DNA of 64,000 nt, from assembly GCA_009760855.2 (NCBI GenBank), contig WPIO01000085.1:1010001-1074000 (forward strand), written 5' to 3'. Source of the DNA: Cristatella mucedo. Lineage: Eukaryota; Bryozoa; Phylactolaemata; Cristatellidae. The translations under genes were made by a program, and so were the position numbers. Numbering within the stretch: the first letter of the stretch is position 1; each line of letters starts with the position of its first letter. Under the pieces are notes generated by a model. That model was not told where the DNA came from. It did not search any database and saw nothing but the letters and a program-made list of their open reading frames with translations. Shown here one piece after another: positions 31,936 to 43,683 of this stretch.

Positions 31936-32640
31936 AGTAATGTACATTTCATATAGAGCTCACTTTGAGAACTCAATATCTTTCTAGGCACTTTGTATTT
32001 GCGTCAGAACAGACATGATCGAATAGTTAGTGGTGGTACGCTCATTGAAAAACAACCGAACATGGTTAGAGGTGACATGCACACGGTCAACATGGAAGTA
32101 TGGTTAGCGGCAGCATGCACAGTGCCAGCAAGCCTGAGAAGGCAAAGGAAGAATCACGCGGACCCACTGAATGCTGTGAAAAATAGTTAGGTTTTAAGAT
32201 TCCTTTATATTCTGTCAAGTCAGGGGATGTCGTAATGCCAGTTGGTAGTGAGTGTCAGAGTTTTGGGGGTGTGTGAACTAAAGGCTCCGTTGGATTTGAT
32301 GTTCATACAAGGTTTAAATAAACAATTACATTCTGAAAAGCTGGTAGTACGATACTTAGCCTGGTGGAGGAGTAGATTTTATAGGCTGGAGCCAAAGAAT
32401 GATGGAACCTAAGCAAGAGTATTACAACCTTGAAGTTGATACGATGCTTTACTGAGAACAAGTGCAGGTCAGAGAGAAGTTGGTCCGGCAACTGCAAAGT
32501 CGCTCACGACAGAAACACCTAGCTGCACAGTTTTGCACCGGCTGAAAGCGCCTGAATGCACAGGCCAGTAGACCAGCAAGCAGTGAGTTATAGTTGTCAA
32601 GCCTGTTTATCACAAATGCACGGACCAATTTAAATATGTA
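31936..32640 (-). mobile_element. LINE-A copy, 3' part, interrupted by LINE-B
   Basis: Antisense, diverged LINE-A from its 3' hairpin region (GAGAACTCAATATCTTTCTAGG) through C-terminal RT coding sequence. It stops at ..GGACCAATTTAAATATGTA, and its continuation is found at 32936-33110 beyond an inserted LINE-B. Confidence 0.85.
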
Positions 32641-32935
32641 GAACTTGCTTCCACAATTCTTGCGCAACGACATCTACTCTCCAACTGCCGACTATAGCAC
32701 ATCTTTTTCAGCGGTCCTGAACTGCTACTTCTATGCTACTCACTACCTCAACTGCTCTCCTAACTCTGCTATGCTTCCCACTTTCTCTTTGTTGCGTGAG
32801 ACGAAGTCTGTTGGCTACCGAATGCGTACCGAAAGCCGCTTAGGCTGTGAGTGCGCTATACAAAACTCTCCTGCGTAACACCCACATGGTCTTTTTGACT
32901 TTGTGGAGTGACTGACGGAGATACATTACATTGTC
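32641..32935 (+). mobile_element. LINE-B 3' end inserted in LINE-A
   Basis: Sense LINE-B from ..CTTCCACAATTCTTGCGCAACGAC to its GAGATACATTACATTG tail. It is 5'-truncated to about 295 bp. LINE-A sequence flanks both sides. Confidence 0.9.
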
Positions 32936-33110
32936 TAAAGAAGCCCAAATCTTAGCAAAATAATGTAGCTGATAGTAAGCAAACTTGACTGTGGAGCTGC
33001 TGTGGTCGTCTAATGAAAGGTCGCTTTGGAACGAGAGCCTAGATTTTGTGCAGATTTAACGGGACAAATGCTGGCAGAGCCTATCGTGAACGCCGAGCAT
33101 TCCAAAATAA
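32936..33110 (-). mobile_element. LINE-A continuation
   Basis: TCTAAAGAAGCCCAAATCTTAGC.. resumes the LINE-A segment left at 32640 and runs to about ..TGGCAGAGCCTATCGTGAACGCC. Confidence 0.8.
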
Positions 33111-33254
33111 TTCTGAATTACACAAAGATCACAAAGTCTCTAAAATATGGGAAATCTGCACATGAAGGAGTGACTCTCTGTCAGTCAAGTTAATGTAGAT
33201 GCGATGCAAAGGTTTTAGCATGCTCACCATGCACGAGTCGGAAACTCAGGTCGC

Positions 33255-33285
33255 TCTGGTCAAGGTCAAAGGTCAAGGTCAAGTC
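33255..33285. promoter_or_regulatory. AGGTCA direct-repeat cluster
   Basis: AAGGTCAAAGGTCAAGGTCA contains three AGGTCA half-sites with spacings of 1 and 0, the layout bound by nuclear receptors in animals. Function is inference only; similar words occur elsewhere in the window. Confidence 0.25.
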
Positions 33286-33538
33286 AGTCGCTCTCTTTCT
33301 TTTCTGCTCCGTTCTCACATACGCCTTCATTACCCACCGCCTGTGGATTCTTCTGCAAGCGGCCTTTGTCGGAATACATGAGATTCGCCGAAATTTGCGA
33401 TAACTTATCCTCTTCTTATGGGAATGCTTTGATACAATCAGTAGGTAGCGCTGATAGACACGTTAAATGTTGGAAGCGTGCGACACAGAAGGCACCGAGT
33501 TTGTTAAGCGTGGCGCTGCGGTCACCAGTCGCACACTC

Positions 33539-33608
33539 AGATGTCTACCTCCCTTAGCGACTGTTGCTAAGGGAGGTAGACATCCGTTGCTAAGGGAGGT
33601 AGACATCT
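33539..33608. repeat. Inverted repeat with duplicated right arm
   Basis: The left arm AGATGTCTACCTCCCTTAGC (33539-33558) is inverted at 33563-33584 and again at 33586-33608 (GTTGCTAAGGGAGGTAGACATC). One left arm and two tandem right arms suggest a MITE terminus or a duplication at a hairpin. Confidence 0.85.
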
Positions 33609-33759
33609 GCCGCCCGAAAACGCCGAAAGCGAAGTTAGCCTTTCGGCTCTTCGCTTTGGGTTTCAATAAATAAAACGAAATTTATGGCTAATATACTTGA
33701 ATAGGCATATACAAAAATAATTAAATTACAACAATAATTCATTCGGTTTAATAGACAAA

Positions 33760-34090
33760 TAGTTCAGACGGTTTGAATGACAAATACAACTGAGTATCGT
33801 CAGCATAGAAGTGATATCCTATTCCATGGGCCTTAATCACTTTTCCCAGAGGATGCGTATAAATGGAGAACAGCAAGGGACCGAGTACAGACCCTTGAGG
33901 GACTCCACAGGTGACCCTTCTCGTGTCTGAGACCTGACCTCCACACGACACGGATTGAACACGGTTGGACAAGTATGATTTAAACCACGCCAATGCTTCG
34001 TCTGCCAGACCGATCGTTGTTCTCAATCGTTCAAGCAGAGCTTCGTGATCAATGGTGTCGAAGGCAGCAGACAGATCTAGCAGAGCTAGA
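33760..34090 (-). mobile_element. LINE-B RT fragment
   Basis: The antisense frame encodes the RT core from [20 protein letters not shown] through [18 protein letters not shown] to [13 protein letters not shown], i.e. motifs A, B and C. It lacks 5' and 3' parts. Directly downstream (34091-34200) the sequence is unrelated. Confidence 0.9.
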
Positions 34091-34414
34091 CTACAACATG
34101 AATGAGCACAAACAGACAACACGCACCAACAAGCAACACGCCGTGAGGAACAAGGGGATTCATAGTTTCCGTTTACGTGTCTTAAAAGCCGAGTAGCGAG
34201 TAGCGAGTTCAATGCTTTGGAAGCGCATGATCATGGCAGCACTAGGTCTCCAAAGGATTTGACTGTGGTTAGAGACAGCTGATGGTTGGAGACAGCTTAA
34301 CGACATACGAGTGAGAGACGATGCAGATGACGCTGCAAGTTATTCCTTTGCTGCTTCTGGCTGCAACAGTGGCTATGCTGGGCTGTGATAGCGAAGGAAA
34401 CCTGAGTGCAATTA

Positions 34415-34632
34415 AGACGCTACATTTTAAGAGTTTATCACTGCTTTTTATAGGAAGCTACATTTTAGGTTGCTGCATTTAAAAAGGTGCATTTTAAGAC
34501 ACTGCATTTTAAGAAGCTGCATTTTAAGACGTTGCATTTAGGAAGATGCATTAAGGACGATGCATTCAAGAAGGCGCATCTGAGACGCTGCATTTAAAAC
34601 GCTGCGTTTAAGAAGCTGCATTTAAAAGGGGC
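34415..34632. repeat. Degenerate about 17-bp minisatellite
   Basis: Repeated GCTGCATTTTAAGAAGCTGC-like units (CTACATTTTAAG, CTGCATTTAAAA, ATGCATTAAGGACG), roughly a dozen. Confidence 0.8.
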
Positions 34633-35424
34633 AATCTGAAGGCAGAGAGCGGAGGGGCAAAAACCCTAGTAACCACCAAGCCTCGATGTCGCTGTGCTCC
34701 GAGGCTTGCAGCGAGTAAACCACAAGTACAATTCGATGAGTCGCGTGCGACTCTCCTTCGTCGACGCTCGCGACTGACAAGCGGACTGCAGCCGCAGCCG
34801 CAGCCGCAGCGGCGGCGGCGGCGGCAGCAGCACCAGCAGCACTTTGCATAGGATTTTCAGGGTAAGTACGCGGCCGTGAAAACGATTGAAGGTGCGAAAG
34901 AAAAAATGCCCAGTATGGAAAAAAATGCTAAGTAGCGAATCTGCTGAAAGCGTCTGCACAATCGCCTTCACACATGTCGCTCATCTGCAACCGCTAGTTT
35001 GGGCTAAAGGCTGAACTTGAAAGAAACGCTCAGGCACAGCAGCCGCCGCTGGGCGTCGCCGCCCCGCCCGCCCAGGCACCCCCGCCCGCCCGCCCGCCGC
35101 CCGCCTTCCAGCGGCCATTTAAAGCGACCAGGATTCTGAGCACCCAGCACACGGACAATCGAGGTTAAAGGTCGGCGGTGAAAGGTCGCGGGGAATGGTC
35201 GAGGTCGGAACGACCGAGTCGGCGAGACCGTACGGCGAGAGCGAGCTCTGTCGGTTTTAATTAAGACCGGGCTCCTTAATGGGCAGAGTGAAGTGTAAAA
35301 GGCACTCTGTGAATACAAGCCCAAACTTATTGCCATAGTCAAGACATGCAAACGACAAAGGCCGCGGAATTGGAGCAACTCGCGTATCGATGGAAAGTTC
35401 TGCGAGAACGCCACCGAAACTCAC
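34633..35424. other. GC-rich DNA, GCC-repeat tract
   Basis: CAGCCG/GGC triplet run at 34788-34835, followed on the plus strand by TTTTCAGGGTAAGT (34853-34866), which looks like a splice donor of a possible 5' non-coding exon. A CCGCCCGCCC tract lies at 35055-35105. No coding sequence recognised. Confidence 0.35.
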
Positions 35425-35579
35425 CTTGGTTGACATAAGAAGTGTCGGCGTAATACATTTCCGAAACTTCCTGAGTATTTGCAGCTGGGAATAAGTCATA
35501 AAGACTTTGTAACTGTTCGTCCACTAAATTAATGTCCAGTGCATCATTAATCCCGTAGGTTTCACGATCCAAGCCGTCG
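35425..35579 (-). CDS. Probable internal exon with a CUE-like helix
   Basis: On the minus strand a CTTTCTCGCTTCAG acceptor (35580-35585) is followed by 155 nt of open frame and a perfect AAG|GTGAGT donor (35419-35424). The translation contains DEQLQSLYDLFPAANTQEV. This resembles the first two helices of a CUE domain (ubiquitin-binding; L..LFP.A....V). The exon ends in phase 1 and enters in phase 1, so it is symmetrical. No neighbouring exon is identified. The domain assignment is tentative; the exon call rests mainly on the splice sites and non-repetitive protein-like composition. Confidence 0.4.
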
Positions 35580-35655
35580 CTGAAGCGAGAAAGTCCAGCA
35601 TTCGATGTGCAGCAGCTGTGAAAGCATCTCAGCAGACGTCAAATAGAGGGCAGCC

Positions 35656-36810
<1,155 letters not shown>

Positions 36811-37063
36811 TTAATCGACTTGTCTTGATTTTGCACAGAAAATCGTACAGACCGAAAAAGCTCTTTCAACGTCCGTTGATGTCGGTTTAGTCGATAGAAT
36901 TTCGTTGTACAATTTCTGGAGATTTTCAGTGTGCTGGCCAGAGTTCCTGAAGAGGGTGAGTTTGGAATTAAGGGCTATTGAGTGTCTTGCCCTCCGACTG
37001 CAATCATTACTCATTCGCTCTTCAATGAGACACTTTAAGTTTTCAACGAGCTTGGTACTAATG
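36811..37063 (-). pseudogene. hAT transposase C-terminal fragment
   Basis: The minus frame encodes ILSTKPTSTDVERAFSV, the typical hAT family dimerisation motif (PxTSxxVERxFS) found at the C-terminus of hAT transposases, preceded by a short helical segment. No catalytic region is present. The fragment abuts LINE-B at 37064, so it was probably cut by retrotransposon insertion or deletion. Confidence 0.65.
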
Positions 37064-37989
37064 CAATGTATCTCCGTCTGTAATTCCACAAAGTAATAAA
37101 CACTATGTGAGTATTACGCTAGAGAGAGTTTTGTATAGTGCACTCACAGCCTAAGCGGCTTTCGGTTCTCATTCGGTAGCCAACAGACTTCGTCTCACGC
37201 GACAAAAAGAAAGTGGGAAGCATAGCAGAGTCAGGATAGCAGTTGAGGTAGTGATTAGCAAGGAAGTAGCATCTCAGGACCACTGAAAAGGATGAGCCAT
37301 AGTCGGCAGCAGGAGAGTAGTTGTCATTGCGTAAGAATTTTGGAAGTGAGCTCCACAGTCTAGAACCTGCCGACCTAAAGCTTCTGTCGCTAACGGTCTT
37401 TAAGCGGAGGAATGGAACAGCTAATTTACTGTCCACACGATACCTGAGGGCGCGAAGAGGCTGAAACTGGTGCAGCTCTTCAGCTAAGTACAAAGGAGCC
37501 AAGCCGTGGCGGGCCTTGTGGGTCAGCATAAGAACTTTGCTCTGTATCCGTTGCTCAATCGGCATCCATCCTAGCTCTTTTAGCAAAGGAGACATGTGCT
37601 CAAACCTCTGGGACTTGAAGACTAGCCTAGCAGCCATTTTCGTAGTCAGCTGCAGTGACCTAGTTGCTTTCTTTGGTATCTCAGCCAGAAGAGAATTAAA
37701 ATAATTAAGCCGAGACAGAACTAAGGAGCTAGTTAAATATTTTGCAAGCCACTGTGGAAGACAGCTCCTAATCTTGGATAGGGATCGGACGTGATAGCTA
37801 GCTGCAGAAGCAGTCTTCTGAATGAAGCTTTTAAAATTAAGGCAGCAGTCGATAACGACACCTAAATTTCGAGCACGTGGTGATGGTCTCACAACAGCAT
37901 CAACCATTAGAAGAGCAAAGCCTTTTAATCCAGCCCCACGCTTAGGGTGTCCTATGAGCAGTAGTTCGGTTTAATCGTCATTTAATTCC
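37064..37989 (-). mobile_element. LINE-B, 3' part (interrupted by LINE-A)
   Basis: From the ATGCAATGTATCTCCGTCTG tail. The antisense frame 37907-37119 is open for 262 residues (SPRARNLGVVIDCCLNFKSF.., ELGWMPIEQRIQSKVLMLTH). It breaks at ..CATTTAATTCCAGGAAGTCTT, and LINE-B resumes at 39181 after an inserted LINE-A. Confidence 0.9.
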
Positions 37990-39180
37990 AGGAAGTCTTA
38001 ATAATAATAGTAATAATAATAATGCACTTGATAAAGCGCCCTCAGAGAACGTAATCTCTCTCTAGGTGCTTTACATTTGCTGCAAAGGGAAATGCAATTG
38101 AATGGTGAGTAAAATCATGCTTGATAAACAAACAAAGTGAATAACATGGTTAGGGATGACATTCACAGGGTCAGCATGCAAATGTGGTTAGTCGTAGCAT
38201 GCACAGTGTCAGCACGCATAAGCACATCAAGGACGAATCACAGGGACACACTAAATGCTGTCCTAAATAGGTGTGTTTTTAAATTCTTTTTAAATGCGGT
38301 CAGGTCAGAGGATGTTCTGACGCAGGTCGGGAGGGAGTTCCAGGCTTTGGGAGCATACGAACTAAATGCACGGTCTCCAAAGGATTTTAGGTTTGTACGG
38401 GGTATTTGGAGACTGTTGGATTCCGAAAAGCGGGTGGTACGATGCTTGGCCTGATGGGGGAGTATATCGGAGAGATAGGCTGGAGCCAAAGAACGAAGTG
38501 ACCTAAAAGTGAGCGACGAAACCTCGAAGTCAATGCGTTGCTTGACTGGTAGCCAGTGCAGGTCGGCGAGAAGTGGAGTGATGTGACAACTCTATGCGAC
38601 TGGATGCGACTCGGATGCGATGCTCACGACAGACAAGCCTAGTTGCAGAGTTTTGCACCAGCTGCGATCACCTGATCGCACATGCCGGTAGGCCAGTAAG
38701 CAGTGATTTGCAGAAGTCGAGACAGGATGTCACGTTTGCATGGACCAACTTAGATGTGGTATCCTTATCTGAAAAAGAACAATTTTTAGCAATGTTATGA
38801 AGCCGAAAATAGGCAGATTTGACTGTGGAGCTGATATGGTCGTCTAACGAGAGGTCGCTTTGGAATATGATACCTAGATTTCGAGCTGATTCAACAGGAG
38901 ATATGCTGGCAGAGCCAATTTTGAGAGTCAGCCTTTCCAATTTGTGAATCACACTGGGTTTGCCCATAACTAGTAAGTTAGTTTTATCATCTTTTAGTTT
39001 AAGGAAATTTGCTGCCATCCATGTTCGGATGTCATTGATACAGCATTAATGCAGCAAGTGATTTGAGAAAATTCGAGGTGCTCGAAGGCTGGGAGGGATC
39101 AAAGCGGAGGTACAACTGAGTGTCATCCGCATAGAAGTGAAAGCCGAGATTGTGCATGGAAATCAGATCAGCTTGGCAAT
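37990..39180 (-). mobile_element. LINE-A inserted in LINE-B
   Basis: A (TAA)n tail followed by 1.15 kb antisense LINE-A to the region upstream of the YADD box ([18 protein letters not shown]). It carries small indels, including a TGCGACTGGATGCGACTCGG expansion at 38597-38622. LINE-B flanks both ends, with about 45 bp of LINE-B missing at the junction. Confidence 0.9.
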
Positions 39181-39805
39181 CAGAATTTTTCAGTTGCTGC
39201 AGCACATTCCGACTGCTTGAATAAAAAGTACAGCTGTGTATCGTCAGCATAAAAGGGATATCCTATTCCGTGAGCCTTAACCACTTTGCCCAGAGGTTGT
39301 GTATAAACGGAGAACAGCAAGGGACCGAGTACAGACCCTTGAGGGATTTTACAGGTGACCCTTCTCGTGTGTGAGACCTGACCCTCACATGATAGAGATT
39401 GAACACGATCGGACATGTACTGTTTAAACCACGCCAGTGCTTCGTCTGCCAGACCGATCGTTGTTCTCAATCGTTCAAGCAGAACGTCGTGATCGATGGT
39501 GTCGAAGGCAGCTGTTAGATCTAGCAGAGCTAGGGCAGTGACATTCCCGTCGTCGTTGCCACGTGGAATGTCATTGTTAACACTGAGGAGAGTAGTTTCA
39601 GTGTTTAAGTATGGGTCTAACGATTGCCCATTTGAAGGATTTGGGGACGACCCCTTTTCCCAGAGAAGCATTAAAAATCCCGGTTATGGCAGGGCTAAGT
39701 TGGTCTACCAGTGAAGATCACAGAGATAATGGTATAGGGTCTTCAGGAGACGAGCTCTTTTTTCTAGACCTTATAAAGGTACCCACCGAGGCTGAGACGG
39801 GGAGA
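39181..39805 (-). mobile_element. LINE-B continuation (RT core)
   Basis: Antisense coding for [21 protein letters not shown], ..[20 protein letters not shown] and [12 protein letters not shown], i.e. RT motifs A, B and C. The Gly of the usual GVPQGS box is replaced, showing decay. Confidence 0.9.
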
Positions 39806-40169
39806 AAACTCCTGCGCCGCGTGCCCCACTGCTTTCAGGGCTTACCGTACGCCTCCTTCCTGCCTAGGTGCGATTGTTTCGGTCTGTGCGAAGGCGCCGG
39901 TGTCAAGGATCAATGTGGCCCCGCCAGACTCCGAGTCAGAGCCACCTGCAGCAGAGCTCCGAGGCAGCGTGATGGCTTCAGCTCGTTCCAATAAATTAAC
40001 GAAGTCCTACAAAGGATGCAAAGCAGCATTGAGCTTGAAGGTCAAAGGTCGCAAGAGGTCAGAGGCCGCTGCAGCCAGCTCTGCTAAGCTGCCGCCGCTC
40101 AGCCGATGCTCAGGCCGTCGTTCATGCGTGAAGATTATTGCATATTATTATTGCATATTACGGCTACGA
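39806..40169. other. No recognised gene
   Basis: GC-moderate unassigned DNA. AGGTCAAAGGTCGCAAGAGGTC at 40039-40060 carries AGGTCA direct repeats. Confidence 0.4.
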
Positions 40170-40765
40170 TGATCGATTAAGAGGACACTGTGAACGAGAA
40201 GCGACAGTAGGGCGAGTGACAGACAAAGAGAGGCGCAAGTAGGACAAGGGATCGATGGAGGAGCGGATGAAGGGCAAACAACATGGAAGAACTGAAGCAG
40301 GGCAGGAAGTGAAGCGGAAGTAGGGCGAGGGCTAGAGTGAAGCGGAAGTAGGGCAAGGGATCGAGTGAAGCGGAAGCATGGCAAGGGATAGAGCGAAGCG
40401 GAAGTAGGGCAAGGGATGAAGTGAAGCGGAAGCAGGGCGAGGGATAGAGTGAAGCGGAAGCAGGGCGAGGGATAGAGTGAAGCGGAAGTAGGGCAAGGGA
40501 TAGAGTGAAGCTGAAGCTGCTATATATCATGCGTGAAGACGTTCCCACGACGGCTACGACTTTCAATTAAGAGGACAACGCCAACGAGAAGCGACAGTAG
40601 GGCAAGGAATGGAAAGAGGCGGAAGTAGGACGAGGGAAAGGGAGGAGCGGATGTAGGGCAAAGGATACGGAGGAGAGGAAGTAGCCAACTCTATAGAGAG
40701 AAGCGGAAGTAGGGCAAGAAGGCGAAGACAAACGGTAGCGGAAGTAGGGTCAGAAGTTGGCGACA
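40170..40765. repeat. Degenerate 27-28-bp minisatellite
   Basis: Units of GAAGCGGAAGTAGGGCAAGG plus GATAGAGT repeat through the interval. A higher-order start segment (GGCTACGA..ATTAAGAGGACA..CGAGAAGCGACAGTAGGGC) occurs twice, near 40160 and 40552. Confidence 0.85.
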
Positions 40766-41744
40766 AGAGCGAAGACTAGCTAATGCTCTATGCACGCATA
40801 ATATATAGCAGAATGAAACTTTTTGGGAATTATTTAGCGCTTAGATCGCTTCCCAGTAACTAAAAAAAGTGGATGATATTCGACCGTTGTTTCTTTGTCA
40901 GCAGATGTAAATGCAAATGTACCGTAAAATGCAATGTAAATGCAAACTGCCAAGAAAGAGATGAACTTCTCCGAGAATCCGCCCCGTCAAATGCACTGGT
41001 TTTACTATGACGCCGAGCAACAGAGCGGCGGCTGCGGCGGCGACGGCGGCGGCGGCCCTTTTCTAGGTACATACGGCAGCGGCAAACCCCTGCCTGTTTT
41101 CTAGGTACATACCCGGGCACATGATTCACTGAACCCGAGGTCCTTGAGCGTTTTTAGGACCGCGTCACGAACTTGTTTGTCTTGCATGTGAGCTTCATTG
41201 ATTGGAGTGAACCCCGCTGATCCGGTGCCACCCCCAAGTGTGCTGGGGCCTGCAAGAGACACGGCGCGCCAGCTGAAACCAACGCTGGCTGCCTCGGAGA
41301 TACAGCTACATGAGACTGCTTGTCCCGCGAGCGTGCTTAGACATGTCGGCAGACATGTTACGTCCACTCATGATCCTGCGACGACCGGAAGGAAGTCGGC
41401 ACGACTGACGGGATCGGTCCGACGTCGCCTCGAGCTCGAGCTGGAGAATTTTTCGACATTGAGAGAAAAGTCAGCTCGGAGCCACCAGTCAGCCCGGATC
41501 GCGGCCGCAGCTTCCGGGGCGTCGAGAGGCGCGCTAGGCCCAAGTATCAGTCGATTGGCGCGCGATGTCACTTCCACGCAGCCAAGGCTCTCGCTCTCGC
41601 TGCGAGAGCGCTCGGGAGCGCGAGCAATCTCGCAGCGAACTCACTCCTACCGGGTAGGCTAGGTGCCGGACAGGCGTCTGGCGGCGGCGGTGGCGCATCG
41701 CGGCTACGCTAAGCCACCACCGCACGCTCGCGCTCCCACTTTCG
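40766..41744. other. GC-rich host DNA up to the viral element
   Basis: No recognised gene. GGCGGC triplets at 41030-41058 and a repeated TTTTCTAGGTACATAC word at 41060 and 41098. A GCTCTCGCTGCGAGAGC palindrome lies at about 41590-41612. GC-rich sequence stops abruptly near 41745. Confidence 0.4.
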
Positions 41745-42569
41745 ACAGTAAACTTATCAATAGCATAAGTACACGTTCCATCTATATTAATTATTAAAAC
41801 TAGAGTACCACTAACTAACTCCATAAGTATTATTACTAGTTAATTCCACGTGTGAATTTGTTTTGTTAGTTGCGTACATAACTCCAATAACCATTGCAAA
41901 GTCAGGTAATGCTCCTCGAAAGAATGTTTTAAGATTAGCTGCGTATGCAATGACTTTTCCAGTAGCTGCAGCAATAGGCATATCACCAGGTGCAAGTTAT
42001 TGCGGTTGAAATTTATTTCCCGTACTTCCATTTGCAGTAATAGTCAAACCTAGCATATCAAGATAAAATACGGTAGGATAAGTACCAGAACTTGCTCCAA
42101 AATATCTAAATGATATCTGCTTATTACTATCTACATACTGTTTCGTTACAGTGTCAGAGTCTTTTAAGTTAGCAATATTATTTCCACCCATATTCATACT
42201 CGCTTTTGCTTTACCTTGAAACACCTGAGTCATATTCTTTAGTAGTCCATAGTTTATAACTTTATAAGGTCTTGAATCACTGTATACATTCCCGTCAGCA
42301 GAGTTGCCTGATTTACCAAGGAAATTCTTACAATTCAACTTTGCTGCCATCTTTCCATCACTCTTTGAAAGAAACCCTGATACACTTGAAACAGTTGCTA
42401 AATCACCTATTACATTTGTAGCTACACTTCCTCCAAAGTTTGAACTAAAACCATAGTTCAAGTTTATTGCATCACCATCATTAACAGGGTAACCTAAATT
42501 AGTTACTCTATTTCTGTTAGCGTTGAGATCACTGTAAATAGATCCATTAATCTTTCTAACTTTTTCCAT
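41745..42569 (-). pseudogene. Fibre-like protein with phage-tail-fibre-type repeats (left copy)
   Basis: Reads leftward from ATG at 42569. The N-terminal part has repeats of the kind seen in phage tail fibres and some virus fibres: DLNANRNRVTNLGYPVNDGDA and MNMGGNNIANLKDSDTVTKQYV. These are separated by Gly/Ser/Asn-rich sequence. An in-frame TAA (41997-41999) interrupts the frame after about 190 codons. The same frame then continues for about 65 residues of a likely C-terminal head domain. A GTTA duplication near 41820 shifts the frame. The coding signal ends at the junction with GC-rich host DNA, so the gene is probably cut off. It diverges from the hydrophobic-protein gene at 42581. A receptor-binding role is inference from repeat type. 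Confidence 0.6.
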
Positions 42570-42580
42570 TCACTTATAAT

Positions 42581-43369
42581 ATAGGAAGAATAAAAAAAGG
42601 TAAAGGAGTTGATAGTATAAAAGAAGGTGTTGATACAACTAAAGAAGTAGTTTCTAGGGTTACAACGGCAACGGAAGTAGGTTCGAAAGCAGTTATAAAG
42701 TTAGTACCTAAAGTTGCTATGAAACTGTCTTCACAAGCCTCAAACAAGATAGCAATGATTGTTCCAAAAGTATTACAATCGTTTAAAGTTATTGGAACAG
42801 CCACAAAAGCTCTAGGAGGATTTCTATCAAGAGTAACAGGAATAGTAGATCTTGGTTTGTTTATAAAAGAAATTGTTGATGATGTTGCTTCTGGTATGTA
42901 TGGTCAAGTATTCTGGAAAATAATGTCTGATAAAAAAGAAGGACTATCAAAGATGGTTGCAAGTTTAGAAGTGGGTTTCTACACCAATGAGATGCTATTA
43001 GAAGCAGAGAAAGCAAAGAGTGATTGGTATCTTAACCCTAGTAAGTTTTTATCTGATACATTAGGAGAAGAGGTTTCTTGGGATGCAACACAACTTGATC
43101 CAATCGCTTGGAAGAAGAATTTTCTTGAAATGAGAGGAGGTTTTCTTCCTGTTATTCCAGCCATCATTGCAAGCATATCAAGTGTAATAGGAACAGTTGG
43201 CTTAGCAGTTTCAATCACCGTAGCCGTTGCAGGGTTGATAAAAAAGATAGTAGATGAAACAATGTATACTGCTAGAGCACCTACAATGAATACCCACGAA
43301 GAGAGAATGAGTGCTTTATCACTTCAAAGTGAAAGATTAAATAACGCTATTGTAGACTTGAAAACATGA
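42581..43369 (+). CDS. Hydrophobic, helix-rich viral protein of unknown function
   Basis: Open for about 260 codons with no stop; no ATG is visible before 42719, so the true start may be lost or lie at the 42581 junction. The N-terminal 40 residues are Lys/Val/Thr-rich and helical (KEGVDTTKEVVSRVTTATEV). The C-terminal third contains a hydrophobic stretch (LPVIPAIIASISSVIGTVGL.., residues about 140-180 of the 216-residue ATG form) that could form one or two membrane helices. I do not recognise the family. Position among virion genes suggests a minor virion or membrane-interacting protein, but this is inference. It overlaps the next ORF by ATGA. Confidence 0.55.
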   Translation: MGRIKKGKGVDSIKEGVDTTKEVVSRVTTATEVGSKAVIKLVPKVAMKLSSQASNKIAMIVPKVLQSFKVIGTATKALGGFLSRVTGIVDLGLFIKEIVDDVASGMYGQVFWKIMSDKKEGLSKMVASLEVGFYTNEMLLEAEKAKSDWYLNPSKFLSDTLGEEVSWDATQLDPIAWKKNFLEMRGGFLPVIPAIIASISSVIGTVGLAVSITVAVAGLIKKIVDETMYTARAPTMNTHEERMSALSLQSERLNNAIVDLKT

Positions 43370-43683
43370 TAGAACTACTTGATAAGGGTGTTAATATAGA
43401 TCTAAGCGATAAAGTACAGAATTCGGAAGTTAAAAACAGATTGACTTACCTTAATAAAGGAAAATAACTTGTGGAAAAAGGAGGCGTTAGTTATAGCGAA
43501 GACTTAAAAAAGAGACATAAAAAAGTAGAAGCTTCAACAGTTGGTGGTCGTAAAACCTGCGACTATAAAGCCGAGTCTGCAATGCTATTTAGTAATCTTT
43601 TTGCACAAGGTAAGAGTCAAGAAGAAATTCATTCAAAGATACTAAAATTAAGAGATGACCTAAAACGAAGATGTAAGAACTAG
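43366..43683 (+). pseudogene. Small charged viral ORF(s)
   Basis: Starts at an ATGA overlap with the upstream gene. It encodes 33 residues to a TAA at 43465-43467, then continues in the same frame for 70 more residues (SYSEDLKKRHKKVEAST.., ending DDLKRRCKN). It is either one gene with a nonsense codon or two tiny genes. It is Lys-rich and helical, with no recognised domain. Its TAG overlaps the converging HNH-AP2 gene by a few bases. Confidence 0.4.
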
